Origin: Culex pipiens pallens
Lineage: Eukaryota; Arthropoda; Insecta; Diptera; Culicidae
Assembly: GCF_016801865.2 (NCBI RefSeq)
Contig: NC_068937.1
Coordinates: 73,444,813-73,508,812 of the forward strand
Direction of reading: 5' to 3'
DNA: 64,000 bases
Below, piece after piece: positions 12,647 to 25,149 of the stretch. The first letter of the stretch is position 1; the number at the start of each line of letters is the position of its first letter. The position numbers and the translations under genes were made by a program. The notes under the pieces are model-generated. The model did not search any database and was not told the DNA's origin. It was given only the letters and a program-made list of their open reading frames with translations.

Positions 12647-13961
12647 CACGGAGAGACTAGTCCCAGAATTTTATACAATTAAAATTGTTGATTTTACTTT
12701 CGTAAATTATAACAAAAACGTATACTTGTTGCTGCCAATTTGTTGAATATTTAAAAGATGAACTTGAGTTTGTTTACGTCTGTCATTTAAAGTAAGGATT
12801 CGAACAAGAGTGGTCGATTTGTTGAGTTTGTGTTGTTAATTATGAAGTAAGAGGATGTGAAAGGTGAAAATCACACTATTTGACTAATTTTAAAGTGTGC
12901 AAATCAAAGAAAACACTGGTGCAACTATGGAGGTGGAATTGGTGTGAAGGTTTGTTGATGATCTCCTTGCAGGTGATAAACTATGAAGAGCAAGAGGAGG
13001 ACATCTGCAATGCTGGGGGACTTTATGATAATGTTTGGAGGAAAGAGAGGGACAGTGGAAGGAAGGGCGGGCCAACTCTTGCACTGGCAAATTTATTGAT
13101 TGATTAATCTAAGTAAGTATGGGTTTATTTTTACACTGTTTTTTATCTATTGTAATTCTAATTAGAAAATTTAATCATCAAAAACCTTCGTGCTTACGAT
13201 GGATCAAATGAAACATTATTTTTCCAGTAACATCAACCATAAAATACATGAAAATGCGTACACATAATATCAAAATAAAAATTAGATGAAGGGAAATGTC
13301 TTAAAAACAAAATTTATAAAAGATATATACAAGAAGATAACTAAAATTTAAAAAATGCGGTTGAAAGAAGACTGCTCAAATACACTGGTAAGTAAAACTC
13401 AAAATATTTTTTTCAGGAATCGGAGTACGTTGATTAAATTGAATCAAATGCAATAAAGGGGTGTTGCCAAAAGTAGTTAAATTAATGCAAGCTTGGTTAG
13501 TAGCATTATTGATATTTCTTCTTTCCTCATTATAATTACATTTATTTACGTTCCTTTTTTCAGTTTATAGTTGAAGTTAAGAATTTTGTATAAAATTACT
13601 AATAAATTTCATGTGTTCATGTGTCCAACCACAAGAAAAATAACTAAACCTAAAACCGTTGTAGATGATGATGACTTATCGGATGATTTCACAGTGATGG
13701 TAAGTAAATACAACACTTTATTTCATAAAATATAATAAAAATATAAGCTTAAAACTTGGGGAAATTTTGCTCGGTTTCTATTTTTAAGGAATTCACGAGA
13801 AATCAAACATCTTTTTCTAAATATATTTAACAACATTTGTAGTATGCTTTTTTATTATTGTTTTAGATTAATGCAACGTTATTTTTTTAAACGTTAATCA
13901 AACTTTACATGTTTTATAACAACAATTAAAAAAAGTTTTGTTCTCAAGCTTTTTAACAGTA

Positions 13962-14722
13962 CAGTAATCCCACATATTCGGAACACCCACAAATTCGGAA
14001 CACCTTTGTGATAATTTGTCAATAGCATGCCAAATGCATCTTTTTTGGCGACCCTACTATTTTTAGGATCTTTATTTGGACATTCTTTTGCTATTTCACT
14101 AGTAAAAGTAGTACTTTAAGAACAAAAAACTGCATGTCCAGACTATTTATTCAGAGCAGAAAAACAGTGCCTCCAAATTGTCTGTTCCACAATTGGATCC
14201 TTACATTTCAAAAAGGCACATAACTATTGTAACCAATAGTGTTTCCCTTTCACTCAAATGACAGTTTACATAAGGTGTGAAAGGGACCCACTCTTATTTT
14301 AAAAAGTTAATTGCCCTAATGAAATGGCAAGCACGAATTGTGGAACACCTGAATTTAACTGATATTTTCACAAAAAATGTTATCAGACCATTCATAAATC
14401 ATAACTAAGATTGAATTTCATTGGTTTCAGTGTGTGAAGTCATTATTTTGTAAATATTATGTACTCCGAGAGAGAACCAAAGTTTGTTTACATCTGTAAG
14501 AAAAAAGTGTTCCGAATTTGTGGATTTCAAGGGTCAATGTTTTTCTTTGAAAACTTGATATATAACGTAAAAATATACAGTCGGTCAATACATCAATCGA
14601 AAGGTCACAAGAAAAGCTTTCACATGAAGGTAAAAGCTAATTATTATGTTCAACTGTCGATTTGCTATGAATTTTTGAACATTGGCCGATCTGTAAACTG
14701 TTCCGAATATGAGGGATGACTG
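13962..14722. mobile_element. 761-bp MITE, TA target, pogo/Tc1-mariner-like ends
   Basis: Left end CAGTAATCCCACATATTCGG and right end CCGAATATGAGGGATGACTG are inverted, flanked by TA at 13960-13961 and 14723-14724. The CAGTnATCCC end and TA target fit pogo-like MITEs. It shares its right-hand TA with the foldback element that follows. A related inverted fragment lies near 1700. Confidence 0.8.
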
Positions 14723-14724
14723 TA

Positions 14725-17508
14725 CACCATATTCTTTTTTTAAGTCACCTTTTTTTAAACGATTCTCGATTTACACAACTTTTTTTAAGTCATGACTTAA
14801 AATGAGAATGAACATGACTTAAATTGAGAATCTGACTTTAATCAAGAATCTTTGGGATTTCGTAATTTGTTTGAGTATTTTCAAAATGTATCAATTGTAT
14901 TTTATTTAATTATGTTATTAGAACATTTAAGCATGGGTTTGGAACACGTGGGATGTTCTAGTCCATCCGAAACTTCCGGGAATTTTGCGCAACTGGCTTA
15001 CCAAAGAAACTAGTCGAAACTTCAAAACTTTGACAACGGATCCTAACCAGATTGCTTCAGTGAGTGCGGTAGGCTATAGTACATTGTTGTAACAACTTAT
15101 TGGGATGATCTGGGTCATCCAAGGACTCCCTGGAGTTAAGATCTGCCGGTCTACCACCGTAACAAGCCAGGGGTCGACGGTTTTTGACCCCGGAACATAC
15201 CCGCATAGCTTCAGTGAGTATGGTAGACTACCTTCCAGATGTTTTGAGATGTCCTGGGTCATCCAAGGACTCCCTGGAGTTAAGATCTGCCGGTCTACCA
15301 CCGTAACAAGCCAAAGGTCGACGGTTTTTGACCCCGGAACATACCCGCATAGCTTCAGTGAGTATGGTGGACTACCTTCTAGATGTGTTGAGATGTCCTG
15401 GGTCATCCAAGAACTCCCTGGAGTTAAGATCTGCAGGTCTACCACCGTAACAAGCCAGAGGTCGACGGTTTTTGACCTCGGAACATACCCGCATAGCTTC
15501 AGTGAGTATGGTAGACTACCTTCCAGATGTGTTGAGATGTCCTGGGTCATCCAAGAACTCCCTGGAGTTAAGATCTGCAGGTCTACCACCGTAACAAGCC
15601 AGAGGTCGACGGTGTTTGACCCCGGAACATACCCGCATAGCTTCAGTGAGTATGGTAGACTACCTTCCAGATGTGTTGAGATGTCCTGGGTCATCCAAGA
15701 ACTCCCTGGAGTTAAGATCTGCCGGTCTACCACCGTAACAAGCCAGAGGTCGACGGTTTTTGACCCCGGAACATATCCGCGTAGCTTCAGTGAGTATAGT
15801 AGACTAGTTTCCAGATGTGTTGAGATGTCCTGGGTCATCCAAGGACTCCCTGGAGTTAAGATCTGCTGGTCTACCACCGTAACAAGCCAGGTCGACGGTT
15901 TTTGACCCCGGAACAAATCCGCATAACTTCAGTGAGTATGGTAGACTACTTTCCAGATGTGTTTGGATGTCCTGGGTCATCCAAGAACTCCCTGGAGTTA
16001 AGAGCTGCTGGTCTACCACCGTAACAAGCAAGAGGTCGACGGCTTTTAATCCTGTGACATACCCGCATAGCTTCAGTGTGTATTGTAGACTTCATTCCTG
16101 GTATGTTGGGATCTTCCAAAAAGTCCTTGGATGACCCAGGACATCCAAACACAAAAATACGTCTACAATACGCACTGAAGCTATGCCGATATAATCCGGG
16201 GTCAAAAACCGTCGACCTCTGGCTTGTTACGGTGGTAGATCCACAGATCTTAACTCCAGGGAGTCCTTTTATGACTCAGGACATCTCAACACATCTGGAA
16301 AGTAGACTACTATACTCACTGAAGCTATGCGGATATGTTCCGGGGTCAAAAACCGTCGACCTCTGGCTTGTTACGATGATAGACCGGCAGATCTTAACTC
16401 CAGGGAGTTCTTGGATGACCCAGGACTTCTCAACACATCTGGAAGGTAGTCTACCATACTCACTGAAGCTATGCGGGTATGTTCCGGGGTCCAAAACCGT
16501 CGACCTCTGGCTTGTTACGATGGTAGACCGGCAGATCTTAACTCCAGGGAGTTCTTGGATGACCCAGGACATCTCAACACATCTGGAAGGTAGTCTACCA
16601 TACTCACTGAAGCTATGCGGGCAAGGCCGGGGTCAAAAACCGTCGACCTCTGGCTTATTTCGGAGGTAGACCGGTAGATCTTAAATCCAGTAAGTTCTTG
16701 GAAGACCCAGGACATCTCAACACATCTGGAAGGTAGTCTACCATACTCACTGAAGCTATGCGGATATGTTCCGGGGTCAAAAACCGTCGACCTCTGGCTT
16801 GTTACGGTAGTAGACCTGCAGATCTTAACTCCAGGGTGTTCTTGGATGACCCAGGACATCTCAACACATTCAAAAAGTTGTCTACTATACTCACTGAAGC
16901 TATGCGGGTATGTTCCGGGGTCAAAAACCGTCGACCTCTGACTTGTTACGGTGGTAGATCCACAGATCTTAACTCCAGTGAGTCCTTGGATGACTCAGGA
17001 CATCTCAACACATCTGGAAGGTAGTCTACCATACTCACTGAAGCTATTCGGGTATGTTCCGGGGTTAAAAACCGTCGACCACTGGCTTGTTACGTCGGTA
17101 GACCCACAGATCTTAACTCCAGGGAGTCCTTGGATAACCCAGAACATCCCAATAAGTTGTTACAACAATGTACTGTAGTCTACCGCACTCACTGAAGCAG
17201 TCTGGGTAGGATCCGTTGTCGAAATTTTGATGTTTCGACTTTTTTCTTTGGTAAACCAGTTGCACAAAATTCCCGGGAGTTTTGGATGGACTAGAACATC
17301 CCAGGTGTTCCAAAACCATGCTAAAATGTTTTAATAACATAACTAAGCAATATTCAATTGATACATTATGAAAATACTCCGACATATTACGAAATTCCAA
17401 AGATTCTTGATTTAAGTCAGATTCTCAATTTAAGTCATGGGCATTCTTTTTTTAAACGATTCTCGATTTAAACACCCCCATTTCGTTGTGTAAATCAAGA
17501 ATATGGTG
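14725..17508. mobile_element. 2.78-kb foldback element FB1 with 144-bp tandem repeats in both arms
   Basis: Terminal repeats CACCATATTCTTTTTTTAAG (left) and CAAGAATATGGTG (right) are inverted and TA-flanked (14723-14724, 17509-17510). Inside, a left arm (about 15070-16100) of tandem units and a right arm (about 16130-17180) of the same units in reverse form a giant palindrome centred near 16.11 kb. The spacing of GATGTCCTGGGTCATCCAA is 144 bp over the regular copies. The unit length is a multiple of three and is open on both strands, giving mirrored 266- and 280-codon frames that are repeat artefacts rather than proteins. No transposase, so non-autonomous. Confidence 0.9.
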
Positions 17509-18189
17509 TAATTTAATTATTTCATGCAAAAAAAAAAACAATTCAGCATAAAAAGTTAAAATTTTAGGAAGAATAAATGCGAATATAAACACACTCAGCA
17601 TTAATTTGTGAGGCATTATTATAAAATTTACTGCAAATTCAATAAAAATATTGCTAACAACAGCTATTTATTGACTACATGTACGAATATTTTTTCTGTA
17701 TTCAAGTAAGACATTAGTCAAAAATATAGCTAGAAATTCGGCCCAGCCGGATCGTTAGATAATTCAATATATATATCTACATAAACATAAATTATGTTTA
17801 ATTAAGCAATGTTTTGTTATAAATCTCTAATAATTTGCTGACTGCAAAAATATTTCGGTTGATACAACGAAAAAAATTGTTGAAAAATATGTTTTTTTTT
17901 ACAGAATATTCCTTAATATTTCAGATGAAAAAACAAATTTTTAGTTGACTTTCTCAAAAAAAAATTCTGCTAGAATTTTTTTTTTTCGGCCATTTACCAA
18001 CAAAATCCGCAATTTCGGGTTAATAAAATCAACAATCGATTGTTGAAAAAAGGCTGTGTAAAAAATTAACCCATACTTTTAGTTAAATTAACCAAGATTT
18101 TCTTAGATTTGCCCTGGCCGATCTCTCCGTGTACATTTTCACGATTCAATAATAGATTAATTCAACGATTACGTCAAATTTAATATTCC

Positions 18190-18842
18190 AAATTTTTTCA
18201 AAAAAAAAATTCTAGCTGTCGACCACTAGATTTTTATTCGGACATTTAACAAACAAAAATGGCAATTCCAACTATTTTTTAAGTTACTGGTGGGCAACAA
18301 TTTCGGGTTAGCAAAATCAACAATCGATCGTTGTAAAAAAGCTGTGTAAAAAATTAACCCATACTTTTAGTTAATTCAATTTCAATTCGGTTTTATTAGT
18401 GAATAATCAAGATACAATAAGTTTTGAGGTACATAACAGAGTTTTGGAGTTCCTTTCAGCAGTGTGTTACATCATAATCCATTTTGTAACAATTATTGCA
18501 AGAGTAAGAAAAATTAAGAAAAAACTAACTTAAATTGCAAGGGAAAGGGGATAGAAATAGAAAAAAGATCACAGTTTTTTATCCTTTATAGATGTGCTTG
18601 ATCATCAGCTCCCCAAGGGCCAGGAATTCCTCCGCCTTTTTACGGCAACTTTTCCGGAACTGCGTCATCATCTCCCCCGCGAGAGTAATGAACTCATGGC
18701 AGGGTAAAGAGATCTTCCCCGGTAACTTATAGCTGGGCCGCATTGCCGCTACCGGCAGCGACCACGCTGGCGAACGATCGCCCCCTACTTTTAGTTGAAT
18801 TAACCAAGATTTTCTTGGATTTGCCCTGACCGGTTTCTCCGT
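18190..18842. mobile_element. Third, partial copy of the CACGGAGAGA element (right end only)
   Basis: Repeats the last ~200 bp of copy 1 in the same orientation, including AATTAACCCATACTTTTAG and a closing TTTCTCCGTG, immediately downstream of copy 1. It is interrupted by a 5'-truncated retrotransposon fragment at about 18377-18785. Confidence 0.65.
18377..18785 (-). mobile_element. 5'-truncated ORF1-only non-LTR retrotransposon fragment
   Basis: Reads in reverse like the 3' part of the element at 53499-55218: the tail with TTCAATTCGG, GTTTTGGAGTTCCTTTCAGC, and the last codons of ORF1 (the text opposite ATCATCTCCCCCGCGAGAG). The target duplication TACTTTTAGTT flanks it (from 18362 and at 18786-18796). 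The ORF1 end is directly followed by the same 3' UTR as in the longer copy, with no ORF2 between them. Confidence 0.8.
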
Positions 18843-18912
18843 GTACTATTAATGTTTTGAACACCCTTGGGAGTTATCACCGAAATCGACACATTTCACC
18901 AATTTTGGAATA

Positions 18913-19846
18913 GGGGAAAGTGGGGCAAGTGTTACAAGCTAAGGAAATGCTCGTTATAACCCATCAAAAACGTTTAAAAAATCTGTCGGATTTTTTTAAA
19001 ATCATCTTATTCCAGGTCTTGAATAAGACTTTGATAGAACAAGTTTTAAAAAAATCCTGTTTTTTAATGTAAAATATTGATTTTAAAAATTTTGATTTTC
19101 CGTACGTTCTTCTCAACTAGTGGGGCGAGACGAACAACCCGTTGGGGCAAGAGGAACAATGCATGAAACGACATGATAATTTGCTAACAATTGAACTGTT
19201 ACCACTTAGATACATCAGATTAGAATGTATTTGAAACGTTTCTTTCATTTTTAGATTAAATAATAATATTTTAAGAAAATTTTGATCGTTTTTAGGAAAA
19301 AAAATATTACTTAGATGAAAAAAAGGAAATTTTCATAATATCACTATATTTTGTATGGACAATTTTTTTAACAATTGTTTATCAGTTTTTAAGTACTTTT
19401 ATGTATTTATTTCCCAATAAAATATGTTGTTGCAGCAATTCGTAATTTTTTCCATACTAAAAATCCATATGGTACACTTGCCCCACCTGAACAAGATTTT
19501 TTAAAAGCTCTCAACAAAAATAACTGAAAGTTAAATCATACTTTATTATAGTTGCAAGTCATTGGTAGGGACACTACTGATCTAGAAAAAATAGCATTTT
19601 GATGAAAGGAGCCTTAAAACGAACCCTATGCCTTATTTTGTACTATCCAAATATTATAAGAAAATAAAGGTTTTGAAAAAAACTTCATTAAATCTTATGC
19701 CTCGTGGCGTTTACGTCGTTTTGGTGGTTATGTGGTAGTAGAATCAGCTAATTGCATTACTAGCAACAACTCCTCATACTGGAAATAATCAAAATTGTAA
19801 AAATTACGGCCGTACGAGCGATTGTTCCTCTTGCCCCACCTTCCCC
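18913..19846. mobile_element. 934-bp MITE with GGGGCAAG-rich ends, TA target
   Basis: Left end GGGGAAAGTGGGGCAAG and right end CTTGCCCCACCTTCCCC are inverted, flanked by TA at 18911-18912 and 19847-19848. The interior repeats the end motif (GTTGGGGCAAGAGGAACAA near 19141, and CACTTGCCCCACC near 19477), so it contains several internal copies of the terminal sequence. No coding capacity. Confidence 0.8.
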
Positions 19847-20569
19847 TAATCAACTAATGTTCCATAGTGATACAATTTTTTGTTCAACTACGCAGAATAA
19901 AAAGTTTAATTTTGGAATGTTGAAAATTTGGTTGAGTAATTTTACTCATTTTTTTTTTTAATTGTACGAGTTTCTGCTGTAAAATTATACATTTCTGTCA
20001 CAATTCTCATATGTAATATAACCATTTTTTCAGTGTTGCAATAGACTCAGATTGAAAAAAAACATTATTTATTTTGAAAACTGATCAACTGACCAAATTG
20101 TTTTATTTTTTCATTGATTAAAATTTTGCGCAATTATAATTTTTGTTCAAAAAAGTGGTAAAATTGCCTCTGAAGTGATATTGTTTCCTTGAATTCTTCC
20201 CATCAATACTTACAGCATTGCATCTTTTCCGTAGATAAAGTATTAACAATATTTTGTGCAAATCGATAATGTTAAAAATGAATCGTTGTTTATAAATGGC
20301 CCACTTTGACTTTAATTATATTTTAAGAAAAAAAAAAGTTTTGCCTGCTTTGGCGTAATTGGACAAACTGGAACAATTGTAAGAGGCATGTATAGTAGGG
20401 CGACAAGAAAAAATTAAAATTTTGGAAAACCTTAAGAGATAACCCCTGGCTTGATTCTTTAGGTAAATACTGTGCCAATTTCGAGCCAAGTCGGTTAAGG
20501 TTAAAGGGTCGCTATTGGTCGTTGATGTTTGCATTGGAAAATTTGCAAAATTTCACCAACTTTTTTTTC
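19847..20569. other. Non-coding DNA with MITE-like debris
   Basis: 19895-20060 resembles the 2270-2510 repeat (AATTTTGGAATGTTGAAAAT followed by a T-rich run). 20390-20530 contains text of the 'tagggcgacaag...gccaatttcgagcc' type, similar to that near 46060-46150. No gene. Confidence 0.4.
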
Positions 20570-21165
20570 GTAAAACTTTTTTTTCGTAAAATCGCGATAA
20601 CTAGTGAAGATTACAAGCAAAACCCTTATGTTTACATATCAAATTGTTTGTAATTGTCTGCTCTACAACTCTGCAGATTATTTTAACACTCTAAAAGTGA
20701 CCCTGCAAAGTTACAAGATATACGAAATTTCAAAATGAAGAATGTTCTATGTAGAAAAAAGATCTGTCTGGGTTATTGCAGATTCGAAAAGAACATTAAA
20801 TTTTCCATAAAATCACATATCCCTTAAAAATGTAAAATCGATTATCGAAAAATGGCAGATTTTTTGAAACTATTTTTGTATTTTTTTCGATGAAAAATAC
20901 ATTTTTTCGAAGTTCTGCGGACGCCATCAAATCGGGCGTCCAATTTTACCTAAAAATCCCTTTGACACCAAATTTTCAAACCAAACCATTTTCTTTTTTC
21001 TAATGTTCAAAAATGGAAGGGGTCGTACTGGCTCCCGTCACAAGATATCGAAAAATGGAGCTCAGATTCGCGATCAGGGGCAAAAGTTACCTTTTCGGAC
21101 AGATTTTAACGCAATTCGAAAAGTGGTCGGGGCAACTGTTGTGTGAGTGGGCGGAGAATGACCCA
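20570..21165 (+). repeat. Dispersed repeat, copy B (homologous to 2860-3512)
   Basis: Same orientation and same order of motifs as copy A, from AAAATCGCGATAACTAGTG through TCAAATCGGGCGTCCA to GGCGGAGAATGACCCA. Divergence is clearly visible, so the two copies are old. No coding frame. Confidence 0.65.
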
Positions 21166-23025
21166 CATATTAGGCTGATATAATGTTATTTGAAGTGTAC
21201 GTCCCTCAAATAAGAGCCATGAATTTTATGCCAGTTTTCAATTTAACAAATTATTCAAATATATAAATGAAAATCAATTTTCAGAATCGCTTTGAAATGC
21301 ATAAAACATTGAAAAGCTTTCTAATGGATGATACAATGTTCCAAATCTCTCCCGCAGGCTTCTGTCAAAAGCAAATATAAAGAAAAAAAAGCTCCAACCC
21401 AAATCTAAACTAAGCCTCTCAAAACTGTAAAGTGCCAGTAATGAACTGGCAGGGGATTATAACTGCATTTCACAGTAACCATCATGAGCAAAGAACGTAC
21501 AAATGCACTCTCAGCCGCACACACATAAAAGCCGAAAGCTTTTTGCACTCAAAATCGATTCCCAGAAATCGATCAAAACTTTTTCATACACAGAGTTGAG
21601 TTACTACAAAACTACATCCAAACTATAGACAGAGGGAGAGGGAGAGAAGGAGAAAGAGCGAGTGCCAGAAGCTAAGCTTCCCCCCACTTCACACAGAAAA
21701 GGCAAATTTATCTATGTGCTGTTCATATTTCATATGCTTCCACAATTTACTTTTTGGCTTTTATGCTGAAACTTTCCCTTCCCACACATCGCCTCCCCCT
21801 AACCTGTTGGGAGGATGCTGGGACTGACTGCTGAAAGCAAATATGTGGCTTCCGGCTTCCCTCCCCCTCCCCTTTCACCTCTCTGCCAAAACTTCTGCCA
21901 CGATTTAGTTAGTTTGATAATGCTCATGCTAATGCCAAAAACAGTTCCTTCCAGCATATGTGTGCACGTGTGTGTGTCATGGTGGAAGAGAGTCAGGATC
22001 GAACCCCACCGGCGGTGGTGCCGTGCGGCCAACTTTGTCCCCACATGCTTGGCAGCTGGAGCAAAAAGTGGGGGGAAATTGTGAAATATTTGGACAATCT
22101 TCTTCTATTTTACATGTACACCAAAACAAAAGGGTAAATTTAAATCACAGACCGGCGTTGTCGATGAGTGATAGAAAAAAACTATCATTTCATAATTCCT
22201 GAAAAAAAAAATATCAGAGCGTATAGCAACCGTCACTATGGCTTGTGAGTTCTCTTCTTTTATCTCATGATTGCCAGCAAGTACATTCTCTTTCTACCAC
22301 TCCTTCTCTTTTTCTCGTTCACGCATACTCGCCGAAGATTGTTTTGTATTCTCAGAAAACCACAATGAAAGAACATGAGAGTAGGTTTGAGAATCGACCA
22401 ACGATTAAATCGCGGGTGAATTGTTTTGATTTGTGGTGGCGTTTGTGGCACCGCTCTGTTGAGGAGGTATGATTGTGAACGTGGGAATGGGAGAGGAAAA
22501 GAGAATTACACACGGGATTGTGTAAATACGAGATAGAGACCGACAATTATTTGACTATTTGTATATTCAAGGTCAAACATTAAAACGCGTTTTTACCGGA
22601 ACGTCAAAAAGCGACACACGACAAATGTTGTTTGCAACAACACAACTTTGCAGTTTAAATTGTTTTAGTTGAGTGTAATCTGTTTCAATTGAAAATTTCG
22701 AATGTTTTTGAAAAAAAAAACTATTTATTACTCCTGATTTTTAGAGCCAATGTCGAAGAGAATATTGATTTATTTTGGCTGCAACCTTTTGGGGGACTTC
22801 TCTATGATCAAAGAAGGAATTTTGCATTCCAGGATCGTTCCTACAAGTCTCCACACAATTTCGGCAGCCGTCCATGCAAAAATAATTTGTAAATATTCGA
22901 AAATCTGTATCGATGAAAATTTTGACAGTTAATGATTGATTAAAAAAATAACATGTCTGATAGACTATGTTATCCAAATTACTCTATGACTCAAAAGATG
23001 CCTTTCCCCTAACGCAAATCAAATA
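21166..23025. other. Non-coding DNA, purine-rich patch and a repeat fragment
   Basis: A purine-rich GAGGGAGAGGGAGAGAAGG tract lies near 21633-21660. 22741-22900 resembles the left arm of the 7921-9367 family (AGTCTCCACACAATTTCGGC, then GTCCATGCAAAAATAATTTG). No gene is supported. Confidence 0.4.
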
Positions 23026-23394
23026 CAGTTCAGACTCGATTATCCGAAGGCCTTGGCAATATTTCATTTCGGATAATCGAATCTTCCCAATTTAAAAGTG
23101 ATCTAGTATTTTTCAATAAAATATGGCGGGCAAAATGGCGGCGATTAACTATTGAAAAATGCATTTTGGAATTCAATAGGCAATCAACTATTCAAATTTG
23201 ACTAAAACAGGATCGCAGAATTTGATTTAAATGTTAAAAATAAGAAAATAAAAGTAACAAGAATTTTTTTATTGTTCGTGATTCGATTATTTGAAGTCCC
23301 ACAAAAACTTTCAGAGAATCGATTTTCAGATAATCGAACTCCAGATATTCGAAACTTCAGATAATCGAGGCTTTGGATAATCGAGTATGGACTG
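23026..23394. mobile_element. 369-bp MITE, TA target, repeated 'ATAATCGA' motif
   Basis: Left end CAGTTCAGACTCGATTATCC and right end GGATAATCGAGTATGGACTG are imperfect inverted repeats with TA at 23024-23025 and 23395-23396. The interior repeats 'gataatcga' several times (near 23050, 23330, 23355 and 23370), probably internal duplications of the end. Pogo-like by its CAGT...ACTG ends. A degraded relative lies at about 24850-24912. Confidence 0.8.
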
Positions 23395-25149
23395 TAATTG
23401 AAACTAGGGACCATCCATAAACCACGTGGACACTGTTTTGAAATCTCAGCTTTATTTGTTCATATCAAGAAGTTCAAGCTAAAACATATAGAAGCATTTT
23501 TGTCGAAATGTTAAAATGGCGGATGCGACAAGCTAAATTTTTCACATAAATCCTCAATTTTGACCAGATTTCTCCCGCTGTGCACCATTATGGAAGGAAC
23601 AACTTTTATCTCCAATTTTCCATGTTCCACGCTGCTGCTGATATGTAGATGCTGATGCTTCCCGGGTGAAAAAGAAGACTACAGCTTAGCAAACATGAAG
23701 CCAAGGACCGTTCGAAGCCATCAACTGCATTAAACAGTTTACTGCGAGAGGGTGACCCACACAGGACAATAGTTGATGAGGGCAGAAAAAAACGAGGAAG
23801 TAATCTGAAATTTTCTACTAAATTGTCCGGGAAACAAAACAGATGGGACAGGTAAATAAGTTTAAAATTACTTTTAGCAGTGTGTGAAAGGTTTGGGTTA
23901 AATTTGTGGCTGAAATTTATTGGACTTGATTTGTGGGTTTGATAAAACAGTGGTTTTGCACCAAAGGAGAAATCAAATACATTGTAATTATTGGTTGTGG
24001 AATGATCAAACAACAAATCTAATTGAAAAAGGTGTAAAAAATAAAAAAAGCGACCTTTTTACCCATTTGACGCAGCAAAATGTGCCTGTGGCAAGTGCCA
24101 ATTTAAAGCTAAACCACAAATGTTTTTTTTTTATTTTTGTTTTATGACGCGGATCGAATCCAAAGCCGCAAACCAAAAAACCGCAAAACGCAAACTCACA
24201 CGCCTAGCAAAACACGTGTCATGAGCAGCAGCAGCTCCATCAAAAACGGTCGAAAGTCAAAAGTAAAAACATGCAGCACAGAATGCATCATAATTAAACG
24301 GGAATTAATTTGTCACATCATTTCGAAGTGGAATGCAGCAATGAAGTTATTGCAGCTGTCTGGGTTAAAGAATATTTATATGTTCAAGATTTTTTTTGGC
24401 AAATTTCAAATAAAAAAATGTTTTGAAAAGTGAAAAATAACAAAATTCGTGTTTTGTTGAAGAATTGGCAATTTGAAATTACTATTTCAAAATTTATATT
24501 AGGAATAACCTAAAAGTAAAACTTTTTGATACAAGGGCTGAAAAGTGCTACCTTTCACTAACATGAATTAAATTAAATGAACCTGGTGCTGAAAATGATT
24601 CTTTCAGCGTTTGTATTGAAAAAAATACAAAAAAATAGTATTCTGTATTTTCTTGTTTTTAACATCAAATTCGAGTTCCACTACCCCATTTAAGATGATT
24701 GCCCCATTTGAATAGTTAATTGCCTATTAATTTTTTTTTTAATATTTTATCACCGCCATTTTGGCCGCCATCTTGAAAATTCTAAATCAGTTTAGCGTTG
24801 TTAAGGGGTCACACTTTTAGCTTAAAAGCTCGACAGTTAAAGATGAGACCGTGATTCGATAATCCAAAGTGACATTTTGCGAGACTTTCAAATAATCGAG
24901 TCTTGACGGTATGTTCAAGCGAGTCCCAAACATGTTTAATATGATTTTCAACGTTGGAAAATGTATTTCAAATGGCTGTCAGTTGATGAGACTCCTATTT
25001 TCATTAAATTTTCCAAAGAAAAAAAAGTCTTCTAAGTGTCAACAAAAAGCTGAAAATTTGCATGGAAGTTTAATCGACGAATGGATTATACAAAATTGCT
25101 TTTCTGGGTATACACAATGTTTTGCACAGTTTGTGGCAAATATGCGAAC
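23395..25149. other. Non-coding DNA, nothing recognised except MITE debris
   Basis: 24850-24912 contains GATTCGATAATCC and AATAATCGAGTCTTGACGGTA, a degraded relative of the 23026-23394 MITE. Other ORFs are short and AT-driven. Confidence 0.4.

Larger units (their letters stand above)
12647..18131. mobile_element. DNA element with CACGGAGAGA ends, copy 1, carrying two nested insertions
   Basis: The left end (CACGGAGAGACTAG...) and the right end (...GATCTCTCCGTG) are inverted. The 12647-13959 and 17511-18131 segments align in reverse complement with the copy at 27040-29251. Removing the two nested insertions (13962-14722 and 14725-17508) leaves about 1.9 kb, similar to the 2.2-kb copy 2. Interior pieces look like remnants of spliced exons: an acidic stretch with VDDDDLSDDFTVM next to a GTAAGTA donor at about 13660-13705, and VINYEEQEEDI after a TTGCAG acceptor near 12971. 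No transposase is recognised. Copy 1 is degraded and non-autonomous. Confidence 0.75.

Noticed and set aside
15074..15916. 280- and 266-codon frames on opposite strands
   Set aside because: Both lie in FB1's 144-bp repeats, are mirror readings of the same unit, and have no start or end logic of a gene.
15100..17180. Regular repeats as a CRISPR array
   Set aside because: Units are contiguous 144-bp tandem copies without unique spacers, and the setting is eukaryotic.
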